Assembly: GCA_958346935.1 (NCBI GenBank)
Contig: CATVTM010000003.1
Span: 1 to 58,269, forward strand
DNA length: 58,269 nt
Reading direction: 5' to 3'
From: an uncultured Collinsella sp.
GTDB taxonomy: Bacteria > Actinomycetota > Coriobacteriia > Coriobacteriales > Coriobacteriaceae
This document shows, one piece after another, positions 50,023 to 58,269 of this stretch; the stretch's first letter is position 1, and each line of letters begins with the position of its first letter. The position numbers and the translations under genes are program-made. A model generated the notes under the pieces. It saw nothing but the letters and a program-made list of their open reading frames with translations. It ran no database searches and was not told the DNA's origin.

Positions 50023-51414
50023 TTACTCTTCCTCAACGTGATTGATCACAGCACCCTTGGTGTGGATGAAGTTGGGGACGAAGGCGACGATCAGAAGGAC
50101 AGCAAGAATCGCGTAGACACCGGTGGTACCGAAGGCCTCGGCAGCGCGGCCAAGCGTAATACCAATGACGGAGAAATCGAAGTCGCCGAACGTAGTGTTC
50201 TTGAAGCCAAAGACGTCAAGAACGGGCAGGAGCAGGGCCGGGGCAAAGGTGATGAGCAGGCCGTTGACGAAAGCGCCAAGAGCTGCGCCCTTGCGACCGC
50301 CGGTAGCATTGCCGTAGATGCCCGCGGTAGCACCGCAGAAGAAGTGAGGAACCATGCCCGGGATGATGAAGATGCCCAGGGTAGCGCCCACGATGAACAT
50401 ACCGACCACGCCACCGATAAAGGAAGCGACAAAGCCGAGGATGACGGCGGTGGGAGCATAGGGGAAGAAGACGGCGCAGTCGACGGCGGGGATGGCACCG
50501 GGGATCAGCTTGTTGGAGATGCCCTGGAAAGCCGGGACCAGGTCGGCAAGGATCATACGAACGCCGTTATAGACGATGGTGACACCAACGGCAAAGGACA
50601 GGGCACAGGTCAGGGCATAGACAATCACGTTGTCGCCGCCAGCGGTCTTGGTAACGACCGCAGGATCTGCGATGTAAGCGGCGAAAGCGGTAACCAGGTA
50701 GAAGAAGGCCATGGTAAGAGCCGTGGAGATGGTAGTGTCGCGCAGGAAGGCGAACTTCTCGGGAACCTCGATCTTCTCGGTGCTGTTCTCCTCGGCGTCC
50801 TTAGCAAAAAGCGTACCGACTGCAGCGGAGATGTAATAGGCGAGTGAACCGAAGTGGCCCATGGCGATTTCATCGCCATCGGTAACCTTCTCGGTGAAAC
50901 GCTGACCAACGGCGGGAAGCATAGCGCTCACGAGGCCCAGGAACATGCCGCCCACGATGACAAGCTGGACATCCTGGAAGCCAGATGCCTGCAGAACGGC
51001 AGACAGCAGGCAGGCCATAAACATGCTGTGATGGCCCGTCAGGAAGATGTACTTAAACTTGGTAAAGCGGGCAATGATAATGTTCACGACATAGCCGAGA
51101 ATCAGGATCATCATGGTCTGAACGCCGAGGACGCTCTGAGCCATCGAAACAACGACCTCGTTGTTGGGCACGACGCCGGTGATGTGGAAACCGGTCTCGA
51201 TGAAGGTACCCAGCGGAGCAAGGTTCTCCTGAACAACAGCGGCGCCGGCGGACAGCATGATGTAACCAAGAATGGGCTTCAGGGTGCCCGTCATCACCTT
51301 GTGGGCAGGACGCTTAAGCGCGACAAGGCCCACAAAGGCAAATAGACCCATAATCCACGCTGGCTTGGTCAGAATCGATTGGATAAACTCAAGTATGGGA
51401 AGGATGGCTTGCAT
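50023..51414 (-). CDS. PTS transporter IIC, ascorbate (UlaA) type
   Basis: 463-residue inner-membrane sugar channel of the PTS AG superfamily. Around ten to eleven hydrophobic segments, with UlaA-like segments KPILGYIMLSAGAAVVQENLAPLG, FKYIFLTGHHSMFMACLLSA and GATAGIYGNATGGRKGA. Start at 51414 follows AAAGGAAG; the 15-residue longer frame is not needed. It is last in the operon aldolase, IIA, IIB, IIC. Family membership does not prove ascorbate use: with an aldolase as partner the substrate could be another sugar acid or ketose. Confidence 0.92.
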   Translation of the reverse strand: MQAILPILEFIQSILTKPAWIMGLFAFVGLVALKRPAHKVMTGTLKPILGYIMLSAGAAVVQENLAPLGTFIETGFHITGVVPNNEVVVSMAQSVLGVQTMMILILGYVVNIIIARFTKFKYIFLTGHHSMFMACLLSAVLQASGFQDVQLVIVGGMFLGLVSAMLPAVGQRFTEKVTDGDEIAMGHFGSLAYYISAAVGTLFAKDAEENSTEKIEVPEKFAFLRDTTISTALTMAFFYLVTAFAAYIADPAVVTKTAGGDNVIVYALTCALSFAVGVTIVYNGVRMILADLVPAFQGISNKLIPGAIPAVDCAVFFPYAPTAVILGFVASFIGGVVGMFIVGATLGIFIIPGMVPHFFCGATAGIYGNATGGRKGAALGAFVNGLLITFAPALLLPVLDVFGFKNTTFGDFDFSVIGITLGRAAEAFGTTGVYAILAVLLIVAFVPNFIHTKGAVINHVEEE

Positions 51415-51485
51415 CTGCGCTTCCTTTCTCTCTAACGTGGGCGCGTTTCCCTCTTCCACAGGGAACCGCCCTTTTTTGTGCCGCT

Positions 51486-51761
51486 TTAGGCGTTAGCGGC
51501 GGCCGCCTTGATTGCCTCGAGGGCGTCTTCGCGGATCTTCTTCTTGTTCACATAGCTGCGAACGATCACAACGTTGCCGTGGAGCTCGGGGGCGAGTTCC
51601 TTAACGGTGATGAACAGATCCGGATTTGCGGAAGAAGCACCGTTCAGGTCCATAGACTCAACGTCGGCCTTGATGCCCTCCTCCTCGCAAAGCTCCTCGA
51701 CTTTGCCAGCGAGCATCAGGCTGGACCCGATGCCGTTTCCGCATACGGTGATGATATGCAT
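51486..51761 (-). CDS. PTS IIB subunit, ascorbate/lactose-like
   Basis: 91-residue cytoplasmic phosphocarrier. The phosphorylated Cys7 is in VCGNGIGSS at the start, as in UlaB-type IIB proteins. It passes phosphate from IIA to the sugar held by IIC. It lies 75 bases after IIA and 71 bases before IIC. AGGAAGG precedes ATG. Length is normal. Confidence 0.93.
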   Translation of the reverse strand: MHIITVCGNGIGSSLMLAGKVEELCEEEGIKADVESMDLNGASSANPDLFITVKELAPELHGNVVIVRSYVNKKKIREDALEAIKAAAANA

Positions 51762-51836
51762 GGCAACCTTCCTCTCCTACACGTGACGGTTTTCCGTCTA
51801 TCCAAAAGCGGCGACGCATCACCGTGCCATTAAGGC

Positions 51837-52283
51837 CTAAAAGAATGAACGCATGGTCTCCAAAACCTGCTCGGGCGTATCGCATGCGCTGAGCTTGGCA
51901 ACGCAGTCCTCGTCCTCGAACATCTGCGAAAGCTCCGCCAAGCAGCCAAGATGAGCCTTGGGGTCGGGTGCGCAAATACCCACGAGCACGTGAACCGGAT
52001 CGAAATCCTCGTGTCCAAACGCAATGGCAGGGTCAAGCGTGACGATACAGATCCCCGCTTCACTCACATTGCCATCTGCCTGAGCGTGGGGCATGGCGAT
52101 GCCCTCTTCCAAGACCATATAGGGGCCGAATTTGTGAACCGATGAAATCATGGCGTCAACATAGCTCTGGTCGCATTTGCCAGCGTCTACGAGCAACTTA
52201 CCGCATGCCTTGATCGCTTCCTCCCAGTCGGAGGCCTCGACGTGGCAGGCAACAAGCTCGGGCTTAAGAAGATCGGTCAGCAT
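51837..52283 (-). CDS. PTS IIA subunit, mannitol/fructose-ascorbate type
   Basis: 148-residue cytoplasmic phosphocarrier of the PTS_EIIA_2 fold. The phosphorylated His66 is in GIAMPHAQADG. It takes phosphate from HPr and gives it to IIB. It starts nine bases after the aldolase stop and is part of the same transcript. No extra regulatory domain is fused to it. Confidence 0.93.
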   Translation of the reverse strand: MLTDLLKPELVACHVEASDWEEAIKACGKLLVDAGKCDQSYVDAMISSVHKFGPYMVLEEGIAMPHAQADGNVSEAGICIVTLDPAIAFGHEDFDPVHVLVGICAPDPKAHLGCLAELSQMFEDEDCVAKLSACDTPEQVLETMRSFF

Positions 52284-52292
52284 GCTCGTCCC

Positions 52293-53003
52293 CTACTCCT
52301 CGGGCAGGATATGAAAACCAAGCGCCTGAATGTCGCGGGCAAAGCCCTTGACCGTATCAAGCGAGTACTCAAGCAAATCTTTCCCGAAATTCTTGCGTTT
52401 GGCAAGAAGGGCATTGGGGACCGTAATGATCTGGCATCCAACGGACTCCGCCTGGAAGATATTGAGGACCTCGCGCGTAGACGCCCAGAGAACCTCGGCA
52501 GCAGGCTTAACGGCAGCCTTCTTTACGGACTCCGCCATGAGGGGCAGCGGATCGACGCCGGTATCGGCAATGCGACCGGCAAAGATGGACAGAATAGAGG
52601 GGGTCTCAGCAGAGACGGCATCGACAAACTCGTCGACCTGCTCGGGCGTGAAGATAGTGGTGACATTCACCTTGATGCCGTCGGCAGAAAGGCGCTTGAC
52701 CAGCGCGGCAGTGGACTCACCCTTGGTGTTGAGCGCCGGGATCTTAACGTAGACGTTGTCTGCCCAGGTTGCGATCTCGCGAGCCTCGGCTTCCATACCC
52801 GCCTCGTCGTCGGCGAATACCTCAAAAGAGACCGACACATCAGTAATGTGCTCAAGAACCGTCTTGGCAAAAGCGCGGTAGTCGGTCACGCCGCCGGCCT
52901 TCATAAGGGAAGGATTGGTCGTGAAGCCCTGAACGTTGCCATTGTCATGCATGTCAAGCATGCCCTCGAGGTTAGCGCCGTCGGCAAACACCTTGATCGC
53001 CAT
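52293..53003 (-). CDS. Fructose-6-phosphate aldolase/transaldolase family, copy 2
   Basis: 236 residues; first gene of the PTS operon. Same motifs as copy 1: FTTNPSLMKAGG, Schiff-base Lys in NVYVKIP, WASTREVLNIFQAE. The two differ mostly by conservative changes. AAAGGA before ATG at 53003 sets the start; the 19-residue longer frame is not supported. Being in the PTS operon suggests it splits the phosphorylated sugar that the PTS delivers. Operator-like repeats lie directly upstream. Confidence 0.92.
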   Translation of the reverse strand: MAIKVFADGANLEGMLDMHDNGNVQGFTTNPSLMKAGGVTDYRAFAKTVLEHITDVSVSFEVFADDEAGMEAEAREIATWADNVYVKIPALNTKGESTAALVKRLSADGIKVNVTTIFTPEQVDEFVDAVSAETPSILSIFAGRIADTGVDPLPLMAESVKKAAVKPAAEVLWASTREVLNIFQAESVGCQIITVPNALLAKRKNFGKDLLEYSLDTVKGFARDIQALGFHILPEE

Positions 53004-53031
53004 GTTCGGTCCTTTCTCATCTAACACTATT

Positions 53032-53108
53032 GCTATCGAAAGCCTTCTTCTTTGTTTCAAAAGCTTTTCGGTTTTCTTTTATAAACCATTTCAAAAGCTA
53101 TCGAAAGC
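53032..53108. promoter_or_regulatory. DeoR-type operator repeats upstream of the PTS operon
   Basis: GCTATCGAAAGC occurs exactly at 53032-53043 and 53097-53108. TTTCAAAAGC occurs exactly at 53055-53064 and 53089-53098. The second pair is fused. They lie 29-105 bp before the aldolase start and between it and the divergent DeoR gene. The rest of 53004-53351 is AT-rich with no gene. Confidence 0.65.
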
Positions 53109-53351
53109 TCAATTGTCAACTTTCCGTGAACGGTCGAATATCGGGCGTGAACGTACTTCTTTTGGGCGGCACCTTCAGAATGAGACTCTTTATAGCCCGT
53201 TTACGTGCGAACTATCTGCTACGCATGCATTTGTGACACGCCATTCCGTTCTTTTGATTCATTCGAATTTGCCTTGTTCTTTTCATATCGATACGTTATA
53301 TTTCGATTACGAAAGGCGCATCTTTTACCTTTTGTTCAAAAGGAGCGGCAT

Positions 53352-54143
53352 ATGGCATCTACTTCAGACCTTTCACCGGCCGAGCGTCAGCGATTTATCA
53401 TGAATTGGCTGGCCGAAAAGCCAAATATCTCGGTATCCGACATCGTTCGCCGTTTTTCGGTTTCGGAAGTCACCGCACGACACGACCTCATCTCGCTGGA
53501 ATCCGAAGGCAAGCTGCGTCGCGTACGCGGCGGAGCGTTATCGCTTTCTCGCTCCAACGCAATCTCGTATCCCGAGGAGCGCATCAATGTCCAAGTCGAG
53601 GCCAAGGAAGCCATCGCCGCAACCGCAGCAACTCTTGTTGATGATGGCGATGTTCTGGTAATTGATATCGGCACCACAGGCTTTTACTTCGCTAAGGCCC
53701 TCATGGACAAGCGTGAGATCACCATTATCACCGGCGATCTTGCAATCGCGAACTACGCCAGCTTCAATCTCCCCAATGCTTCGGTAGTGCTGCTGGGCGG
53801 CTCCGTGCGCAAGGGCCACCTCTATCTCGCGGGCGCACTAACGCTCGACTGCATGAGCAAACTACATGCCGACAAGGCGTTTGTCAGTGCCGACGGATTC
53901 CACCCCGACCACGGTTTTACCGTCGAGCACGACTTCTCGGCCATGATCAAGCATATGTACCTTACCAACTCAAACCAGGGCTACATGATGGTTGACCAGG
54001 GAAAGTTCAATAAGACCAGTTTTTATCAGTCCGCGCAGATCGATGACCTCGACGGCATCATCGTTGATGGAGACGACGAGGGCATCATGACGGCGGCGAT
54101 CGAGAGCAGTCGCAGTCATCCCAAGCTCTATATTGCAAAATAG
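53352..54143 (+). CDS. DeoR-family regulator of the PTS operon
   Basis: 263 residues. The helix-turn-helix is about 20-60 (ISVSDIVRRFSVSEVTARHDLISLESEGKLRRVRGGA). A sugar-phosphate-binding DeoR C-terminal domain follows, with VIDIGTTGFYFAKAL, TIITGDLAIANY, VLLGGSVRKGHLYLAG and DKAFVSADGF. ATG at 53352 has AAAAGGAG; the 49-residue longer frame is not supported. It is divergent from the aldolase-PTS operon. It most likely represses it until a phosphorylated sugar is bound. Confidence 0.93.
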   Translation: MASTSDLSPAERQRFIMNWLAEKPNISVSDIVRRFSVSEVTARHDLISLESEGKLRRVRGGALSLSRSNAISYPEERINVQVEAKEAIAATAATLVDDGDVLVIDIGTTGFYFAKALMDKREITIITGDLAIANYASFNLPNASVVLLGGSVRKGHLYLAGALTLDCMSKLHADKAFVSADGFHPDHGFTVEHDFSAMIKHMYLTNSNQGYMMVDQGKFNKTSFYQSAQIDDLDGIIVDGDDEGIMTAAIESSRSHPKLYIAK

Positions 54144-54147
54144 CTCA

Positions 54148-54186
54148 AATGGCCGGGTCGCCCCCACTGCGGGCGACCCGGCCATT
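54148..54186. terminator. Bidirectional terminator between deoR-type gene and HAD gene
   Basis: Perfect 16-bp stem AATGGCCGGGTCGCCC and complement, seven-base loop, T-rich ends on both strands, between convergent genes. Confidence 0.9.
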
Positions 54187-54188
54187 TA

Positions 54189-55016
54189 TTAAATCAACCC
54201 AAAATGGCGCATCGCTGTGACGGTGCCATCGTGTGCGACATCGTCGGTCACGTAGTCGGCGACTGCCTTGACCTCGGGCATGGCGTTGCCCATGGCAACG
54301 GCTGTCTCCACGGCGGCGAGCATGCCCAGGTCGTTGCCCGAATCGCCAAAGCCAAAGGTGAGCGCGTTGTCCGCGCGGCCCAGATACTCCAGCGCTCGCG
54401 CCACGCCCACGCCCTTGTCGATGCCCTTGGGGCTGAGCTCGCGGTTCTGGCCGCCGGTGTTGCACAGCTCAAACTCGCAATCGATAAAGCCGTCATCGTT
54501 GGCTACGCGAGCCAAACTGGGCACATTGAGGCATACCTTGCCCACGCGCAGACTGCCGTCGACGCGCATCTCCTCGGCGCTGTGCACCACAGAAGTGCCG
54601 ATCAGAGACGACTGCTCAACACCCGCGGGTTCCAGGGCAAAAGTAGCCACGTTGGTCTCGAAAAAGGCCTCAATCCCTGCCGCGGCCATACGGCGCGCAA
54701 GCTCCTCGATAACGTCCTCGTCAAAGCAGTCCTCATGCACCACGCGGCCCTCGACCTCGAGCGTGGCGCCCGCCATGGCAACGACGCCCGCGGGGTCGAG
54801 CGCACGCAGGCTATCGGCGATGAGCCACAGGGGGCGACCCGTGCAGATAAACGCCTTATGCCCTGCGTCGCGCAGACGATGAAACGCCTCGATCACCGCC
54901 TGCGAAGGGCGAACCGCCGAAAAGTCCTTATCGGTCATATCGTCGGGATCGAACGACGTCAGCGTGCCGTCCACGTCAAAAAAGAGCACAGCGGGTTCGG
55001 GACACGCATCAATCAT
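54189..55016 (-). CDS. HAD-family hydrolase, Cof type
   Basis: 275-residue phosphatase, probably acting on sugar phosphates or similar small molecules. Motif I is FFDVDGTLTS (nucleophile Asp about 14). Motif II is FICTGRP (about 52), motif III Lys is in SPKGIDKGVG (about 200), and motif IV is FGFGDSGNDLGML (about 225). A C2B-type cap lies between motifs II and III. GAAAGGAACC before ATG sets the start at 55016. It stands alone. Confidence 0.92.
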   Translation of the reverse strand: MIDACPEPAVLFFDVDGTLTSFDPDDMTDKDFSAVRPSQAVIEAFHRLRDAGHKAFICTGRPLWLIADSLRALDPAGVVAMAGATLEVEGRVVHEDCFDEDVIEELARRMAAAGIEAFFETNVATFALEPAGVEQSSLIGTSVVHSAEEMRVDGSLRVGKVCLNVPSLARVANDDGFIDCEFELCNTGGQNRELSPKGIDKGVGVARALEYLGRADNALTFGFGDSGNDLGMLAAVETAVAMGNAMPEVKAVADYVTDDVAHDGTVTAMRHFGLI

Positions 55017-55091
55017 ATGGGTTCCTTTCGAGGATAAGGGCAAACGAAGCATCCATCATATAATGGAGCGACGCAACCAGAGAGGTCACCC

Positions 55092-57650
55092 ATGGAATTT
55101 TACGCAAGCTGCCCCGAGGGCTTTGAGTCCGCACTCGCCGATGAGCTTAAACGCCTCGGGCTTTCGCATGTTCGCCGGCTGAAGGGCCGCGCTACATTTG
55201 AGGGTGAGCTCGAAGAAGGCTACCGCGCCTGTCTGTGGTCGCGCCTGGCGAGCCGTGTGTTCGTGGTACTCGGGCGCTTTGAGGCGCAGGATGCCGATGA
55301 ACTGTACAACAGCGTTTACGACATCGCTTGGGAGACCATCATCCGCCCCGGCGCCACCATCGCCATCACCGCCCGCGGCGTGACCGAGCAGCTGCGCAAC
55401 ACGCGCTTCTCGGCCCTGCGCGCCAAGGACGCGCTGTGCGACCGTCTGGCCGAGGCCACGGGACGTCGTGCCGACGTCGATGCCGCCGACCCCGATGTTC
55501 ACCTGCTGCTTTCGCTGCGTCAGCGCCGCGCGAGCATCAGCCTGGACCTTTCGGGCGACCCGCTGTTCAAACGCCTGCCGCCCGCAGCGACCCGCGCCGG
55601 CGAGGGCGCGCACGTGCTGCGCCCCGACTACGCCGCTCTGGTGCTGGCACAGGTCGGCTGGACCGCACTGTGCCAGCGCGAGCTGACGGCCGACGATTAC
55701 GAGAACGAAGCCCTTCCCACGCTGATCGATGCCTCGTGCGCCGGCGGCGGTCTGCTGCTGGAGGCCGTGAACATTCTGACCGACCGCGCCCCGGGCGCTG
55801 CACGCGAGCGCTGGGGCTTTGAGGGCTGGCAGCTGCACGACGCCGCCCTGTGGGAGCAGCTGCTTGCCGAGGCACGCGAGCGCGAGGCGACAGCGCGCGA
55901 GCGACAGGCGCGCATCGTGGCCGTAGACATCGACCCCGCCGCTCGCAAGACTGCCGAGCGCATGGTCAAGTGCGCCGGCTACAAGCGTTTTGTCGACTTT
56001 TGTGCCGCCAAGCCCGCCACCGTGCTGGACCATGCGGGCGCCGTCGCCGGTGCCGCCGTGGTCGCAGACACCACCGAGACCCCGCTTTCGCTCATGCACG
56101 ACGCCATGACGCTGGTCGGCGAGCTGCGCCGCGCGCCCGAGCTTTCCGCGGCGCCGGTCGCCGCACTCACCCGCGATGGCCTTATGGCCCGCGCGCTCCA
56201 TGCCGAGCCCGCGCGCTCCATCGCCGTTATGCCCAATAACGAGGAGGCGGCTCTTGAGGTTTGGCCCTCGCTCGACCACGCCGCCGCAGCGTTTGAGGCT
56301 GCGACCAGCGCAAACACCGAGGAGCAGACCGCGGACGCTGAAGACGAAGCCGCCGCTTCCTCCATGCCCGAACCTGCCGCCACGCTCGACCTGGGCGACG
56401 GCAAGCCGCTGCCCGTGCTCATCCCCGAGTCCGAGCAGTTCGCCAACCGCCTGCGCAAGAACGCCCGCCTGCGTCGCAAGTGGGCAAAGCGTGAGGGCGT
56501 GAGCTGCTACCGCGTCTACGATGCCGACCTGCCCGACTACTCCGCCGCCATCGACCTGTACGAGGGCTGCCCGCAGACGCCGGGCCGCTGGCTCGTCATC
56601 GCCGAGTACGCCGCGCCTAAGACCATCGACCCCGCGCTGGCCCAGGCCCGCATGCTCGACATCTTGGCCATCGCGCCGCGCATCCTAGATGTTCCCGCCG
56701 AGCATGTGCACGCCAAGGCCCGCATGCGTTCGCGCGGCGGCTCGCAGTACGGCAAACAGGGCGCCGGCAAGGGCGCATCGGGCGAGCGCGCCAACATCGC
56801 GCGCCGTCGCCTGCCGCTCATCGAAGAAGGCGGGCTCACCTTTGCCGTCAACTTTGACGACTACCTGGATGTGGGCATCTTCCTGGACCACCGCGTCACC
56901 CGCAACCTGGTGCGCGAGCACGCCAAACAGGCGCGCCGCTTCCTCAACCTGTTCGCCTACACCGGTACCGCCACCTGCTATGCGGCAGACGGCGGCGTCG
57001 AGGAAACCGTGACGGTCGACCTCTCCAACACCTACCTGGACTGGGCCGAGCGCAACATGCGCCAGAACGGCTTTGTGGGGCCGCAGCATCACTTTGTGCG
57101 CGACGACGTGCTCGCCTGGATTCGCGACCAGCGCCAGACGCGCAACCGCTGGGATCTGATTTTTGTCGACCCGCCCACGTTTTCGAACTCGTCCAAAATG
57201 GGCCGCCGCACCTGGGACGTCCAGCGCGACCATGGTGAGCTTTTGGCCGGCGTATCTCGCCTGCTCGCACAGGGCGGGCATGCCATCTTTAGCTGCAACC
57301 TGCGCGGTTTCCGCCCCGAGACGCGCAAGCTCGCGCGCGCGGGCGTCGTGCTGGAGGACATTACGGCGCAGACCATCCCCGAGGATTTCGCGCGCAACCA
57401 GAAGGTGCATCATTGCTATATCGTGCGCCGCCTGCCCATCGAGGACGCCATGGCCGAGGTCGGCTTTAGCGCCGAGGAGATTGCCGAGCGAACCGAGGAG
57501 CTGCGCAACCCCGAAGCCCGCAAGCCTCGCGCAACGACGCCCGCGCACGCGCAGACCGGCGACCGAGGGCCGCGCGGCGACGACAAACCCTCCCCCGACG
57601 GCAAGCCCAAAAAGAAGAAGTTCTACGCCAGCAAGCCCAAGGGCAAATAA
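55092..57650 (+). CDS. rlmKL: RlmKL-type 23S rRNA methyltransferase with altered N-terminal half
   Basis: 852 residues; E. coli RlmKL is about 700. The THUMP domain is about 45-155. The first methyltransferase region has DASCAGGGLLLEAVNIL where DPMCGSGT is usual, and I find no NPPYGER motif. An Ala/Glu/Asp-rich stretch of roughly 100 residues takes its place (about 320-425). The second (RlmK) domain is intact: FLNLFAYTGTATCYAADGG, TVDLSNTYLDWAERN and FVDPPTFSNSSKM. A Lys/Pro-rich tail ends it. N7-methylation of G2069 is likely; N2-methylation of G2445 is doubtful. Confidence 0.88.
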   Translation: MEFYASCPEGFESALADELKRLGLSHVRRLKGRATFEGELEEGYRACLWSRLASRVFVVLGRFEAQDADELYNSVYDIAWETIIRPGATIAITARGVTEQLRNTRFSALRAKDALCDRLAEATGRRADVDAADPDVHLLLSLRQRRASISLDLSGDPLFKRLPPAATRAGEGAHVLRPDYAALVLAQVGWTALCQRELTADDYENEALPTLIDASCAGGGLLLEAVNILTDRAPGAARERWGFEGWQLHDAALWEQLLAEAREREATARERQARIVAVDIDPAARKTAERMVKCAGYKRFVDFCAAKPATVLDHAGAVAGAAVVADTTETPLSLMHDAMTLVGELRRAPELSAAPVAALTRDGLMARALHAEPARSIAVMPNNEEAALEVWPSLDHAAAAFEAATSANTEEQTADAEDEAAASSMPEPAATLDLGDGKPLPVLIPESEQFANRLRKNARLRRKWAKREGVSCYRVYDADLPDYSAAIDLYEGCPQTPGRWLVIAEYAAPKTIDPALAQARMLDILAIAPRILDVPAEHVHAKARMRSRGGSQYGKQGAGKGASGERANIARRRLPLIEEGGLTFAVNFDDYLDVGIFLDHRVTRNLVREHAKQARRFLNLFAYTGTATCYAADGGVEETVTVDLSNTYLDWAERNMRQNGFVGPQHHFVRDDVLAWIRDQRQTRNRWDLIFVDPPTFSNSSKMGRRTWDVQRDHGELLAGVSRLLAQGGHAIFSCNLRGFRPETRKLARAGVVLEDITAQTIPEDFARNQKVHHCYIVRRLPIEDAMAEVGFSAEEIAERTEELRNPEARKPRATTPAHAQTGDRGPRGDDKPSPDGKPKKKKFYASKPKGK

Positions 57651-57654
57651 ACAA

Positions 57655-57721
57655 AGTTGCGGTGGAATAGTTCCTAAAAATGCCTGGTAAAGGCCAAAAC
57701 AGGAACTATTTCACCGCAACT
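57655..57721. repeat. TTGCGGTG palindrome, copy 2
   Basis: AGTTGCGGTGGAATAGTTCC at 57655-57674 with its complement (one G-T pair) at 57702-57721. The arms match 9587-9651 but the 27-base loops are unrelated. It lies between the convergent rlmKL and response-regulator genes. Confidence 0.8.
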
Positions 57722-57745
57722 CATATTGGGATGGTGGTTGGCGAT

Positions 57746-58269
57746 CTAGCCTTGGGTGACCAAGCGATAGCCGATACCCACGTGCGTTTGGATATAGCGC
57801 GGGTGTGCGGGGTCGGACTCAATCTTCTTGCGCAGCGTGCCCATAAAGACACGCAGGCTCGCCAGGTCGCTCTTAGTTGCCGTGCCCCAAATCTCGTGCA
57901 GGATAAACTGGTGCGTCAGCACCTTGTCGGCGTTGTGCGCCAGCAGGCACAGGAGCTTGTACTCGATCGGCGTCAGATGCAGCTCCTCGCCATCCATCGT
58001 GGCGATGCCGGCATCAAAATCGATATGCAGCTCACCGGTATCGAACGAGCCCTCGGAGGCAACGCCGCCCGTTTGCGCATACGAAAGGCGTCTGAGCGTC
58101 GTACGAATGCGCGCGAGCAACTCCTCGACCGAAAACGGCTTGGTCAGGTAGTCGTCGGCGCCGGCATCGAGTGCACGAATCTTGTCCGCATCCTCGCTGC
58201 GCGCCGAGACCACAATGATCGGCATGCCCGACCATGCGCGCACCGACTCCACCACCTTGACGCCGTCCA
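57746..58269 (-). CDS. kdpE: OmpR/KdpE-type response regulator (partial)
   Basis: The gene runs off the right edge; about 174 C-terminal residues are visible. They show the end of the receiver domain with IIVVSARSEDADKIRALDAGADDYLTKPF (conserved Thr/Ser and the Lys of the KPF motif) and a complete winged-helix DNA-binding domain (LTPIEYKLLCLLAHNADKVLTHQFILHEIWG, GIGYRL). The wording is close to KdpE, the regulator of the Kdp potassium ATPase, but kdp genes are not in view. The phospho-acceptor Asp lies outside the window. Confidence 0.85.
   Translation of the reverse strand, partial: DGVKVVESVRAWSGMPIIVVSARSEDADKIRALDAGADDYLTKPFSVEELLARIRTTLRRLSYAQTGGVASEGSFDTGELHIDFDAGIATMDGEELHLTPIEYKLLCLLAHNADKVLTHQFILHEIWGTATKSDLASLRVFMGTLRKKIESDPAHPRYIQTHVGIGYRLVTQG

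Overview
The window is a chromosomal segment of a high-GC gut actinobacterium, most probably Collinsella or a close relative (Coriobacteriia). The basis is gene content, codon bias, dense Shine-Dalgarno sites and families of short palindromes between genes. This is inferred from sequence alone. Host genes are GC-rich. The block at 18.57-32.35 kb is clearly AT-richer, and the two insertion sequences are even GC-richer than the host.

Layout. 0.2-8 kb: release factor 1 (prfA); an amino-acid ABC importer with an M20 peptidase; a mutarotase-like protein; a membrane-anchored protein. 8-9.5 kb: a DUF4143 ATPase with palindromes upstream. 9.6-15.5 kb: a prenyl-FMN decarboxylase locus with a MerR regulator, UbiX, an LpdC-like UbiD, a DASS transporter and a fusion of an LpdD-like domain to an IPP-isomerase-type Nudix domain. 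A nearly identical 19-bp dyad lies upstream of both transcription units. 15.6-18.5 kb: an MFS exporter and a second DUF4143 ATPase with its own palindromes.

18.55-32.37 kb is an integrated island. It is bounded by a 20-bp direct repeat that is the P-loop coding sequence of a low-molecular-weight protein tyrosine phosphatase gene; a Tn916-type tyrosine integrase lies beside the right repeat. A degenerate internal copy of the att site at 19.70 kb suggests tandem accretion. Cargo includes zinc-ribbon membrane proteins, lipoproteins, a serine recombinase and a gene split by an IS21-family element (5-bp target duplication GCAGG). Three cargo operons are each preceded by a ~150-160-nt RNA with the same architecture: a 12-13-bp closing stem, a small hairpin, a long arm, a conserved ACTGTGG strand and an 11-12-bp covarying pseudoknot. 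A hairpin covering the Shine-Dalgarno site follows. This looks like an undescribed cis-regulatory RNA family and is the strongest candidate for a new system here.

32.3-44.6 kb: the phosphatase, a TIGR04076 protein, pyridoxamine kinase, a MarR-controlled heterodimeric ABC exporter, a strikingly regular 62-bp-period palindrome array, a membrane GGDEF protein, and a LysR regulator divergent from an SDR/MFS/Gfo-Idh operon. 44.6-46.4 kb: an IS110-family element whose transposase carries an extra C-terminal helix-turn-helix, lying between the arms of a palindrome. 46.4-58.3 kb: tex; two fructose-6-phosphate-aldolase paralogs around an ascorbate-type PTS with a divergent DeoR regulator; a HAD phosphatase; an rlmKL homolog whose N-terminal methyltransferase half looks degenerate; and the C-terminal part of a KdpE-type response regulator cut by the window edge. 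No rRNA, tRNA or CRISPR array was seen.
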